The notes beneath the pieces were generated by a model. That model was not told the DNA's origin, did not search any database, and saw nothing but the letters and a program-made list of their open reading frames with translations. Source: Euglena gracilis (Eukaryota; Euglenida; Euglenophyceae; Euglenales). Taken from it: DNA of 64,000 bases. The stretch lies in the NCBI GenBank assembly GCA_039621445.1, contig CP154956.1, positions 77,744,474 through 77,808,473 on the forward strand, written 5' to 3'. The position numbers were made by a program, and so were the translations under genes. Shown here in pieces: positions 11,151 through 21,889 of the stretch (positions are counted from its first letter, which is position 1; the number at the start of each line of letters is the position of its first letter).

Positions 11151-13465
11151 CCGAGAAAATTTACCCCCCCCCCCCCGTGGTTTTCTGCACACTGACTGCC
11201 TGGACCTCCCCAACGTTTCGGATTACCACAAGCCGCGGAATTTCCCAATAATCCCAACCTCCATGATGTTCTGTTTTCCAATTCCCGAATAAACCTGACA
11301 ACCCATTGGTGTTCTACCCCCCGAACTGCGGATAACACCCTCGCCCAGATGGTGTCCTACCCACCGAGCTCCCAGACCACTCCGACTACCCCGTGACATT
11401 CCAGGCCTCCCCATGGGTTTCGATATAGCCCCAGCCACCCTGTGGAGTCCAACCTGCCAAAATGCCGCATAACCCCAACCAACCCATTACTCTACCTGCT
11501 GAACTTTTGGAAAACCCAACACCCCGTGGTCTTCGACACATATCACTGCCAGAAATCCAATGCGCCAAATTTCCGCATAACCAGGACCCCCCCCCTGGTG
11601 TTTCTCTCGACCCATTACCAGTATTCCACTAAACTCATTTCCGGATGATCTTATCATTATGGTGCACTACGCACCAACTGCCCGGACCATCCCACCCCAC
11701 GTGGTGTGCAACCTTAGCTATCGGCCCATCCCAACCTTCACATAGTGTCCTACCCACCATCTTTCTGGATGCCACCTTTTTTCTGGATGCTACAACCACC
11801 CTGTGGTGCTTTACCCTGTAATTTTCCGGGTCAAATTCACGTTCAAATTCATCAAATTTCACGTTATTTCAGCCCCCCATGGTGCTCCACCCTTCCAACT
11901 CCCGAGTAAATCCACGCACCGAGTTTTCGCCCCCAAGCACCTCATGCCCTCCGAGTTTCTGGACCACCCCAAATACTCCCTGTTTTCCAACCCACCGTAT
12001 TTCCAGGCCTTCCTCAACCTCCCTGTGATGTTTCTTCCCATCGAATTTCGAAACAACCCCAACCGCCCCGTGGTGTCAAACCAACCGAACTTCCAGACCC
12101 CAAGCAACAACCCCAAGCAACCCATGGTGTTCTACTCGCCGCACGCCTGTACAATTTAACCCTCCCCCATGGTGTTGTACATGCCGACTGCCCAGACACC
12201 CCCCAACGTTCTGCCCTTAATTTCCGGACCATCCCAACCACCCTGTGGTGTTACCCGCTGAATTTCTGGATTGCCACATCATCCCATGGTGTTTCTACAC
12301 TTCAAATTATTTGATAATAGCAATCACTCATTGATGTTCCACACACCCATCTTCCTGAATTTCCGCAGAAAAGACACCCAAAATTCCAAAATTTTCGCAT
12401 AAGAAACACTCCCTCGAGGTGTTTCCCCCCACCCAATTGCCAGTGCCTTGCCAACTGAACTGCCACACCACCCCCCATGGTCTCTTGGCATCTAAATCAC
12501 CATCCCTCTGGACCGCCACCACCACTCCGTGGTGACCAACCCGAATTTCTAGACCACCCCAACCACCCCATGGCTTTTTACCCATTAAATTTTTGGATAA
12601 TCCACAACCCACCCCACTTCCCAATAACCTATTGGTGTTCTACCATCCCAACTCCCAAATAAACCCATCACCCCTTGGCATTGGACCCTCTCAACTCTGG
12701 CTTACCCTTTGCCCACATGGTGAATCACCCATGTGACCCCAAACACCCCGTGCTGTCCGACCCTCTGAGTTTCTGGATCCTTTCGAACACCCATGATGCT
12801 CAGTGCAGTGTAAATTTCTGGATGAATAATTTCTGGACCCAAACCACCTCGTGATGTTCAACCTACCGAACTTGTGGAGCCCCCCATGGTGTCTTATCCC
12901 AATTTCGGTACAACCCCACCACCAAACTTCCAACCAACCCAAGGTATCCTACCTGCCGAACTTCCTTACAATTTAACCCCCCCCCCCCCATGATGTGCCA
13001 CACACCGACTGCCTGGACTCCCCCCCCCCCAACGTTCTGCCCTCAACTTCCAGACCACCCCAACCACTCCATGGTGTCCCACCATCTGACCTTCCAGATA
13101 ACCATAACATCCCGAGATGTTTCTACCCTTTAACTCCTGGATGAACCAACTGCCCCTTGGTAATACGCACACACAGCTCTTCCAGAAAACTAAATCCACC
13201 AAACTACCAACACCCCCCGGTGGTGTTCCCCAAAACCACCAATGTCTTCCCAATGGAACTTCCTAATAATTCCACCGCCGTGGTGTTCTAGACACCAACT
13301 ACACGGATTTCATACCCCTCCGTGCACACCCTCAGCTACCGGACCATCCCAACCACCCCACGGTGTTAACCACCACCCCAACCACCCTGTGGTGACCAAC
13401 CCACCGAACTTCCGGAGTACCCTAAATTTCCGGATAACCATAGCCCACTGACCTTTCCGATAACC
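11150..13465. repeat. Degenerate ~43-bp minisatellite
   Basis: A loose repeat with consensus elements CCCCATGGTGTTCTACC, CACCGAATTTCCGGAT and AACCCCAACCA recurs every 42-45 bases (for example GGTGTTCT at 11308, GGTGTCCT at 11351, GTGACATT at 11393). Roughly 50 copies are present, each heavily diverged, with local C-runs. Short open frames on both strands are by-products; I see no gene. Confidence 0.85.
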
Positions 13466-14186
13466 TCACGACGAGTGTTGTTGAGTGTTGACGAGTGTTG
13501 ACCCCTGAACTGAATATCCTCTGGTGGATTGTAAGCCTGCATGCAGCCTTTGGTGCAGAAAATCTCCAGCACTGTCTACCATGGTTGGAAAGTGTGATGA
13601 CAGCAAGGCGAGCGGAGCCGAGCAGGTGTGAGTTCAGAGTCTCCATCCGTTCTTTTTTTTTCAACTCAATCTCAACCGGCATGTCCAGGTTTTTTCTTGT
13701 TTACTCCCTTTTGACGGGTGGCTCATTATTAGATTGGATGTACCTCTTGATTACGGAGCGTGCTGGCCACTCACTCCGGCTTTGAAATCCTGGATCACAC
13801 CCTGCGGAGTGGACGTGGTCGCCACCCCCCCCCCCCCCCCTCACAGGGATGTCAGAAATGTCATACAGCCCCCCCCCCCCTTACTTGCACACTGCATCAC
13901 ACGGCTGCGTGCACGGCCCCACCCCTCCGTTGGCCTGGTTCGTGGTCCATTGATAGGCCGGGGCCGGGACTGGACTGGTACTGCGCATGGCACCTCGGGG
14001 GCAATGTGCGTGACCAGGCCTGCCTGTGAGGGTTCGGTGCCCGACAGGAGTATTTGCCTTTCTGAGGGGGACATCAGCTGGCAGAGGTAAAGAGAAACCA
14101 GGGCAGCTGAGAAATATGTAGACAATACAAGCCCGAGCTTCCCTCTGCATGCCCTCATGCCCCATGGACCTGATTTTTGGTTGTTT
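13466..14186. other. Low-copy stretch, no recognised gene
   Basis: Begins with three GAGTGTTGAC-like units at 13480-13503. A 96-codon open frame at 13495-13785 on the plus strand starts with ATG but matches nothing I recognise, and overlapping minus-strand frames are equally open. C-runs occur near 13831 and 13869. Confidence 0.5.
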
Positions 14187-14196
14187 TAATTTATTT

Positions 14197-14227
<31 letters not shown>

Positions 14228-14305
14228 TGTATTTATTTATTTATTTATTTATGTATTTATGTATTTATGTATGTATTTATGTATTTATTTATTTATTTAT
14301 TTCTT
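14187..14305. repeat. (TTTA)n microsatellite
   Basis: About 120 bases of TTTA units with a few TGTA variants, ending in a T-run and TTTCAGG. A splice acceptor could read this way by chance; no adjacent exon is evident. Confidence 0.97.
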
Positions 14306-14622
14306 TAGTATTTTTTTTTTTTCAGGCTGCCAGAACAGGGGTTCTAGGGATACCATCTTGCACACCACGACCCCTCCCCACACGGACGGCTGCACATTGG
14401 ATGCCCTCCCCCCTGGCCTGCACCACTGACACCAACCGATCCCCCCCCCTGGCCTTTTGGATGCTTTTCAACGTGCACAAACACACCCAAGCCTCTCGTA
14501 GCAGGTGAGCAGTGTTTCTGGAAGAACCAACCTAATATCGTCGAGACGTCTCTCAGCCCCCCCCACCCCGGCCCTTGGCCTGCCTACACGCCTCCTCCTC
14601 TGTTTTCTACGTCGTCCTCTCT
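14306..14622. other. Low-copy stretch, no gene seen
   Basis: C-rich sequence with two related phrases ending GCCTGCACC and CCCCTGGCC. Nothing codes recognisably. Confidence 0.45.
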
Positions 14623-14774
14623 CGGTCCGCCGCGGCCGTCGACCTGTCGTGTTTCTCCCTCGGTCCACCGCGGCCGTCGACCTGTCGTTGTTCTCCCTCG
14701 GCCCGCCGCGGCCATCGACCTGTCGCTGTTCTCTCTCGGTCCACCGCGGCCGTCGTCCTTTTGCTGTTCTCACC
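14623..14774. repeat. 38-bp minisatellite, four copies
   Basis: Four head-to-tail units of 38 bases start at 14623, 14661, 14699 and 14737. Each carries CGGTCCACCGCGGCCGTCG, with its SacII site CCGCGG, followed by CTGTCG and TTCTCCCT. Indels are absent and substitutions few. Confidence 0.93.
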
Positions 14775-15994
14775 CCGCCATCGACCCCGGAGCTCCTCTC
14801 GGGCCCCAGCAGCCTTATTGAGCCCCACACGATTTATTGTGCCGGCCCATACCATCATCCCTGTCTCCCGCCTTCTGTTCGTTCTCTGTCATGCTGCCGT
14901 CGGCATCCTTCTGAGTCCGTGAGCCTCCATCCGCTTTCTGGTTCTGCAATCTGATCAAATTGGAAATAACCTCCCTATGATGGACTGTCCAGGGGTGGCG
15001 CTGGATTTTATACCCACCAACCCCACCCCCAATGGCTTTTGTTGCCCAGCAGCTGGTTGGTGGCCTTGCTTTCCTTCTCCCCCCTTTTTTAAAGGGCCCT
15101 GATGCTCCCCTCCCCCGCTTAACTGTGCGAGATAACCCCACGGGGGTGGAGGTGTCCAACGTACAAGCTGCCCGGGTCGCCCTCCGCTCCTGGAGAGAGA
15201 ACCTTGTCGAGACAGTGATTTCCCCCTGCCGCGGCCTTTTGCACCCCCCAACCCTGCTGGTTTTGCCAGGCCCTGTCCTTCCTGCCCTGGAGATCGAATC
15301 CCCCCTCCCCCCGCACACACCACCCCACATACACTGGCGGCTAAGCCAGGCTGCTGCCGCCGCCCCTCACCCCCCAGACACCGGCCCCGAGGGCTCCACC
15401 CCCTTTACCTTCGGCTTCCAGGACATCCGTCCCCCCCTGAGTCGAACACCCCGGTCCAGGACATCCTCCCCCTGAGCAACACCCCTCACGCATCCTGGCC
15501 TAACTCTGACCACATCTGCTTGACCTGAGTGCGAACTGGTCGTTGATATACGGGGTCATAGGATGCTTTGGCATCTGGCTGAGCGTCGCCCGAGGCCTTG
15601 TCAACGACGCCAGGCTGGACCTGCTGTCGGCGAGCTCGCTAGAGTTTCCCTGGCGGCCGCTCTGTGAAGGCGTTGGGCAGGCATCTTCCTGCCACCATAC
15701 CTCTGATCAGGGTCGTGTGGATCAGGGCCGCAGGGTTGGTACCCCTAACACTGAACACCCGGCAAACTGTACCTCCACGGCACCAGCTGTGGAGACATAT
15801 TTGGAACCTTCCCAGTGCCCCCATGATGAGGCGGACGTGGCGTCTTTGTGGCAAATGGATAAATGGTTTTCAACCAATTCTGCAATTGGCGGACATGGCG
15901 TAAATAGCAAACGGGCAAACGTGATTTGTGTGCGTAAATATATAGCGGATGCAGAGGTGGAGGGTCGAACATGGCCTGTGTACAAAATTGGTTA
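14775..15994. other. Low-copy stretch with unassigned open frames
   Basis: Open frames at 15032-15475 (147 codons, plus) and 15543-16121 (192 codons, plus, whose C-terminal third is encoded by the palindromic array that follows) have no recognisable domain. The antisense strand is also open across much of the first. A degenerate pair of Pol III box-like motifs lies on the minus strand near 15285-15345. I see no supported gene. Confidence 0.4.
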
Positions 15995-16222
15995 CCTGCC
16001 GGAGGCTCCAGGGAGGCTCCAGGAGGCTCCAGGGAGGCTCCAGGAGGCTCCTCGGGTAACCAGCCTCCAGGGAGGCTCCCCAGAGGGAGGCTCCAGGAGG
16101 CTCCAGGGAGGCTCCAGGTAACCAGCCTCCAGGGAGGCTCCCTTTTTGGGAGCCTCCAGGAGGCTCCAGGGAGGCTCAGGTAACCAGCCTCCCTGGAGCC
16201 TCCCTGGAGGCTCCAGGTAACC
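15995..16222. repeat. 62-bp palindromic minisatellite
   Basis: GGTAACCAGCCTCC begins at 16055, 16117 and 16179, giving a 62-base period, with a reversed GGTTACC near 15990 and a last GGTAACC near 16216. Each unit is filled with GGAGGCTCC and its complement GGAGCCTCC, so many alternative hairpins are possible. Confidence 0.9.
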
Positions 16223-16422
16223 AAAAGTGAGGATTCCAAATTTTCTGGGACCCGCGACGGCGGATAATGTGAGGGGCACATTTCCTTCCGGGCTTGAGTT
16301 TGGAAGCACCGCAAAGGACTGCGGACGTCATGGACTGCGGACGGTCCAAGGGGTTCCTTTGCAGCAAGCCTTCACTGCCATTTCATTCACTTCGAGGAAA
16401 CTTGTGCACAGTTGAGGCCTGG

Positions 16423-16985
16423 ATGAGGGACTGTAGCCAGGGGTTTTTTTACACCTGGGTCCCCCCCCCCACAACCCTCTGGGGGGCCCCCCCTCCCAAA
16501 AACCCCCCGGGGGCCCGCGAAAACCACATTCCATCCAACACCCCCCCCCAACCCCCACAACCCCACCCCAAACCCAACCCACACCACCCACCCGCCCCCC
16601 CCCCCCCCCCAACCCACCACCCCCCCCCCACTCCCACCCCCCCCCCCTCGAGGTTAAAACTCATCCCCCCACCTGCCCAGGTCTCATTGTCCATGGAAAA
16701 ATCACGAAAAAAAAACATGTGTATGGGGGGGGTAGTGGGGGGAATGGGGGGGGGGGGGGGGGGTTTGGCTGCCGAAAAAACATAGATTTTGGCCCCTGCC
16801 CCCTGTGGCCGAAAAGATCTTGTCCCACCCCCCCTCTGGGGGGACCCCCCCCCCCCGGGGGGGGCTCGGCCGGACCCACCCACCGTACCCCCCCCTCCCC
16901 CCCCCCGGGGGTCCACGACTAAAAAAACCCCTGACTGTAGCCAGGTTGAAAACCCGGCGACAATCCCTCATCATGAAAACCCAGG
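16423..16985. mobile_element. Foldback-like element with imperfect inverted ends
   Basis: The left end, GATGAGGGACTGTAGCCAGG then GGTTTTTTT at 16423-16449, is matched in inverted orientation by 16915-16975, where the reversed strand reads GATGAGGGATTGTCGCCGGG and, further in, CTGGCTACAGTCAGGGG. The arms are about 50-70 bases with gaps. The interior is C-rich on the left and G-rich on the right, so it could fold over much of its length. No transposase is present and no clear target duplication is seen. Confidence 0.55.
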
Positions 16986-17160
16986 CAGAGAGGAACACAT
17001 GGCATAAAATGGAGCCCCCACAATTAAGTATGAAGTGTGGGGTACTTGGGGGGAATGGGTGTGGGGGATGTGGGAGGGTGTGTGTGGGGGGGCTCCGGAA
17101 ACATTAGATGTTGGATGCCCCTGGTTGTGCAGGTAAAAGATCTTGTTCTTTGATTCTGGG
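16695..17160. repeat. Local direct duplication around G-runs
   Basis: A segment reading GTGTATGGGG, then GGGGGGAATGGG, then AAAAGATCTTGT at 16719-16826 recurs at 17036-17150 as GTGTGGGG, GGGGGGAATGGG and AAAAGATCTTGT, an offset near 320 bases. It overlaps the foldback at 16423-16985. Confidence 0.55.
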
Positions 17161-20100
17161 AGGGTCCGAGGGGGGAGGGCGGGGCGGACGAGGCCGAAGG
17201 CTGACACATGTGCGCATTTAGGCACCCCCGTCTTCGTGGCTCCTGTTTGAAACCCCAAGCCGCCACTGTCCCCTAGACACAGCACCTGGCTCTGAGGAGT
17301 TGACATTGACCACAAGAAAAAATTGTTTGGAGTCGCATGTGCGGACAATTGGGGGTTTGTGATGAAAAGGTCACACACGTCTGAAAATGAATTGTATAGG
17401 GGGTGGTTAAACATCATTGAGCTGCACGATGGAAACGTCCCCCCCCCTCCCCGATGCTGAATTTTAATGCAAAACGTTTTGACATGAGATGAACAAAAAA
17501 AAGTTGGTAAGTGGCTGAAAGCAGTGAGAGTTCGCAAAAGCCGCCTGAAGGAGTTTGATTCTCCCCAAAGCACGATGCCCCCAGATATAAACTTGAGGGA
17601 GGGGAACGCAACCGCATTTTTTTGTGATTTTCAAATTGACAAAATTTGCGTTTTGTGGTTTGTTTTGTGCTTTTCCCCCTGGTGATTTTTGATTTTTGCT
17701 GGAAAAATTTTTCCACTATTAAAAAATTCCTCGGCCCCAATTTTCCCCCAAAGCCAAAAATTTCTGTTAATTTTTCTTGCATGTTGCATTTTTTTTGGTC
17801 AACAAATTGCATATTTTCATGCAAAATGAAAAATTTGCCCTGATGGAGCTGAAAATTTTTTGAAGTCTCTCCAGCAAAAAATGTAACAAAATATCAGGGA
17901 CCTCTTAAATAATTTTAATTGTTTAATAATTTTAATAATAAATAATTTTAAATGTTATTTTGCATTTTTTGTGTTTCTTTTTGTGTTTCTTTGCTGTTTT
18001 TTTTTGTGTTACCATGTTGCCCCCCCTTATATAAAGCCCCCTTGAGGGTCTTAAAATACCCAAAAGCCGGAGGGGACTTTGCATTGGGGGGGGAGTAATG
18101 CAAATTTCTTCATCTGTTGTTTTCATTTTTTTTCAAGGCAGAACATGCAGCTTATTCGCCTTCGAACAAGTGTATCTTTTTCTGATCAACCAAAATTTCA
18201 CCATTAATTCTAGACCGCCCAAGTGGCATTCAAGGATTTTGGCAAAATTCACGTGCAAATGCGCACGATTTGCTTGACAGGGCTAAGGACGCTGTGTCTC
18301 GGGTGTGAAACCACAAGACGTGAAGGCCCTCGGACCTGTTTCCCAATCATGGCTCCAGTGTCTCAAGGCTTGAACCCTGTGAAGTGGGTCCAATCGTCAT
18401 ATTTTGACACGCTAAAGGGGTCGCAATGGCTCAGGTTTGAACCCTCGGCCAGCAAAAATGAAATTGGAAAATCACCCATGTCTTGGCTCTGCAACCCCGG
18501 CAGCGGAGGGCCATGCATTGACCACAGTGGCCGGTGTCGTGCGCTATGCGCGCGGTTTGGGGTCTCTGAGAACAGCGCTCATGTCCAAAAACGGGTTTCA
18601 GAGGCCTGTTTTTGTGTCGCCTTGCCAGTGCGAGATGTGGGGTGTGCTGTGCAAGGAGCCGTTGGGTTGAACTGTGGGGTTTGGGTACAGCAGAGTAAAG
18701 GGTGGGGAAGGGCCACTTGGACGTGCTGGTGAGCGCCGCGAGGAGGTGCTTTTGCCCTGGCGCAGCCCAGACCCTGGCACCTGGTGATGGGTACATCTGC
18801 GCATGGTTGGGGAGCAGGGGGTATTATTTTAAGGCATAAATCTTTGTTTTTGAAAAATGAATGTTTTTGAAGGTGTTTTTAAAGGGTTTTCAAGGGCTTT
18901 CAAAGGATTTTCAAATTCAAAAAAACCCTTTTTTGGATAGGCAGTGTTCCAGTGGTGCTAGAAATCATTTTTCTTCCCAGAGTTGGCTTGTTTTTGCCAA
19001 GATTTCGCAACTTCATCTTCGGCTCGAATTTCAAAAAATTTCCCAAAATATTTTTTAAAAGCATTGTAAGGTTTTTGAAATTTTTAAGACATTTTGGCCA
19101 AAACTTTAAAATTTTTTTTAGAAACGTTTGAAGAGGACCCCCTCCAGCTAATCCACGTGCGCATGTGCGCACGGTTTCGGGCTGTTGCCGTACAGTGGGC
19201 GTGCAGTGCAGCCTCCGGCCTTGTGAGAATGACAAGGGTGGGGTGGTGCTCCGTGGGAAGTTTGTGCAAGCTGTCCCGAGGGAGAAACACACCCAAAACG
19301 TCCTGCTTTAAGGCTATGACCCCCCTCCACAGACTCAGATATGGGTTGCGCGCAACAATGCTAATCAAAATGGGACTTGCAAATGAAGAGGGCAATCCTG
19401 GACAAAAATAAAAAAAATCTGTGCTTTGCCTGTGCAATTTCCTTATGGAAACAAGGGTACTGCTGCCAACTAAAGGTCATCATTTCTCACAGGTTTTGGC
19501 CCGGCAGAAGAAGCACTGCACCCCACAAACAGTGCTCCTTGAAGCAAAAGTGATGGAGTCTCCATCCCCAAACACGGAGTGCCGCTGCACATGGGCGCAG
19601 CCAGGGGGAAATTAATATTGGATGCCTTTTGAAAAATTGTGGAAAAATTGTGGGAAATTGTGGAAATTGCGTTTTTGGGATTTAGTACAGAGGGGACTTT
19701 TATAAATTTGGTCATTTTGCAACACAGATATAAATTCTGAGCCATTACTCACAATTTTTTTTTACAACAAAAAGGTCCAAAAACATTATTTTTGTAATTT
19801 TGGGAACATGCTGATTCTGGAAATATGGAATTTCTTGGGTGAAAGATTCAAAACCAGCAAAAAATTGCGGAAAATTTTGGTCTCAGGTGAAATCTGGTCC
19901 AGGATGCAGATTTTGTCTAAGTCGCAATTATTTCCTAGCAGAAATTGGGGGAAAAAACCTAAAAGAGCCCAAAAATTCCCAAATTTTGTCAAAAAATTGA
20001 AAATTTGGCAAATTTTTGCAAATTTGCAACAAAATAACAAAAAACAGCACCTGGGTTCCCTTGTGAAACGGCCAAAGAATGGCCTAAACTCATTTTACCT

Positions 20101-20679
20101 TCGGCGTAAAAAAATGCGGAAAAGGAAAAAAAACTGCAGAAAACTGTGGGAATCGCGGAAAAATTGCGTAAATATGCGGAAAATTGCAGAAATTGTGGAA
20201 TAATTGCGGGTATCGATCCCCCCCCTGCGCAGCTGTGCGGCACATGCTGCAGATGCCCACCTCTAACTAACTGACTGGGCGTTCTACAACTTTGTGTACA
20301 CATTGAAAGCTATCCAGAGGGGGCCGCAACAGGGGTTAACAGATGAGCCTATGAACCACCCTCAACTTTCGTTCCAAAATCATTCGTGGTTCAGCACAGG
20401 TGTGCATGGTCATGTGGTCCACACCGGGTGTGGACCCTGGGGCACCTCCTTCTAGAGGTCAACTTCCGTTCCCTTCTAAGTCCTCTACTGTTTTAAAATT
20501 ATCAATGCCTCTGCTCCTGGCCTCCGCCTTTGTCTCCTGGGTGCAGCATGCCCTCTGCGCTACGCAAATAGCTACACCGTTTAAAGGTTCTCCCTCCCTG
20601 GACCGTCACCAAGCACCTTTGTTCGCCCACCCCTTTGGGTCCCGCATCGCCCTGTATCGCTTCTGAGGTCCTCGATGGT
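17161..20679. other. 3.5 kb low-copy, partly AT-rich, no recognised gene
   Basis: Contains A/T-rich phrases such as AAAAATTTTT and AAATTGCGGAAAATT with weak 10-15 base periodicity (about 17600-18010, 18820-19130, 19620-20210). A 169-codon plus-strand frame at 18223-18732 (Cys-rich, starting MAFKDFGKIHVQ) is open but matches no family known to me. TGCGCATGTGCGCAC near 19156 is a short palindrome. Confidence 0.4.
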
Positions 20680-20689
20680 GCCCCTTTTC

Positions 20690-21180
20690 TTTCTTGGTTG
20701 CTGTTGACTGCTTTTGGCCCCTTTTGTGTTACTTTTGACCACCTTTGGCCACTTTTGGTCACTTTGGTCGCGTTTGACTGCTTTTGACCCACATCCGCTC
20801 CAGTGACTGCATCCGCCGCATCCAGTAGCCGCATTCCGCATCTGCTCCGGAAGCAGCATTTGCTCCAGCAGCCGCATCCTCGCATCCGCTCACGTTGCCA
20901 CATCCTCACATCTCCGCATCGGTTAACCAATCCCACGCCCTACAAAATGGCACAAAATGGTCAAAAATATTCAAAATGCACCAAAAATGGCAAAAAAATG
21001 CCAGAAAAAATGCCAGAAGTGGCTTAATATGGTCAAAAATGGCCCAAAAACAAAAACAGGAGAAAATGGTTTAAAATGACCAAAATTGAGCAGGAGCAGC
21101 CAAAAAAATGGTCGAAATGGTCAAAAATGGGCTAAAAATGGTCAAAAGGGGCCAAAAGGGGCCAAAAAGGGCCAAAAACT
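20690..21180. repeat. Degenerate short tandem repeats
   Basis: Three blurred arrays abut: CTTTTGGCCACTTTTGAC-type units at 20690-20790, GCATCCGCTCCAGCAGCC-type units at 20790-20920, and AAAATGGTC or AAAAGGGGCC-type units of 10-11 bases at 20945-21180. The first and third are nearly complementary to each other, so the two flanks of the CATCCGC block could pair. Confidence 0.75.
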
Positions 21181-21850
21181 AACCCCCCCATTTAAAACGA
21201 CCCATCGGTTTAGGACTTTTGAGTTGGCGGAACTTGAGGGGGTCGGTTTGGACGGGGGGTCGATTTCAGGGAGCACACGACTGGCCGACGGCTGGCCGAT
21301 GGCGTGACGGAGGCGGGTTGATTTTAGCAAAGCAATTTCAATTGGCAAATGCCTAATTTGGTCGGCCAATTCCTAACTTTGAGTGACAAATGCCTAATTT
21401 GGGATGCAAATTCTGAATTTTCGGGGGCAAATGCCGAATTTTGGGTGTAATGTCCAATTTTTTGCGGCAAACTGCCTAATTTTGGGTGCAAACTTCAAAT
21501 TTTAGGTGGCAAATGCCTAATTTTGTATCTTTTGGGTGCCAACTCCAAATTTTCGGAGCAAAATGCCCAATTTGAGGTGCAAACTCCAAATTTTGGAAGA
21601 AAATGCCAAATTTTGGGTGTAAAATCCTAATTTTGGGTCATCAATAAGAACCATTTGACGAGCCTGGACGCTCTTTCTGTTGGCAGCTTCCATTATGTTG
21701 TGCATGTTTGTCATCCAACTTGCCATGGGTCGGTTTATTTCTTTTTTGGTTGAAATTCTGCAATGGGTCGGTTTGGAAGGGAAGGTCGGTTTAGAAGGGT
21801 AGGTCGGTTTAAATGGGGGGGGGGGGTTACTCAAACTGGCCAAAAGTTGC
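21165..21850. mobile_element. Foldback-like structure with inverted ends
   Basis: Left arm GGCCAAAAACTAACCCCCC, then CATTTAAAACGACCCAT (21169-21205), is matched in reverse complement by 21785-21845, reading GGTCGGTTTAAATGGGGGG, then GTTACTCAAACTGGCC on the plus strand. The interior contains a separate tandem array at 21320-21640 and no coding frame. Additional GGTCGGTTT repeats sit near both arms. Confidence 0.6.
21320..21640. repeat. Degenerate ~25-bp tandem repeat
   Basis: Units of the form TTTTGGGTGCAAATGCCTAA recur about a dozen times with changing spacing (23-30 bases) between 21320 and 21640. Confidence 0.8.
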
Positions 21851-21889
21851 AAAAAAGTGGCAAAAACTTCCAAAAGATCTGGTCCACGT

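Noticed and set aside
14149-14508. Hydrophobic Leu/Phe/Ile-rich frame suggesting a membrane protein
   Set aside because: It is translated (TTTA)n and disappears outside the microsatellite.
18425-18460. tRNA-like B-box (GGTTTGAACCC)
   Set aside because: The A-box-like sequence overlaps it, and no cloverleaf can be drawn.
18223-18732. 169-codon open frame as a gene
   Set aside because: Composition is uneven, no domain is seen, the antisense strand is also open, and no splice or start context supports it.
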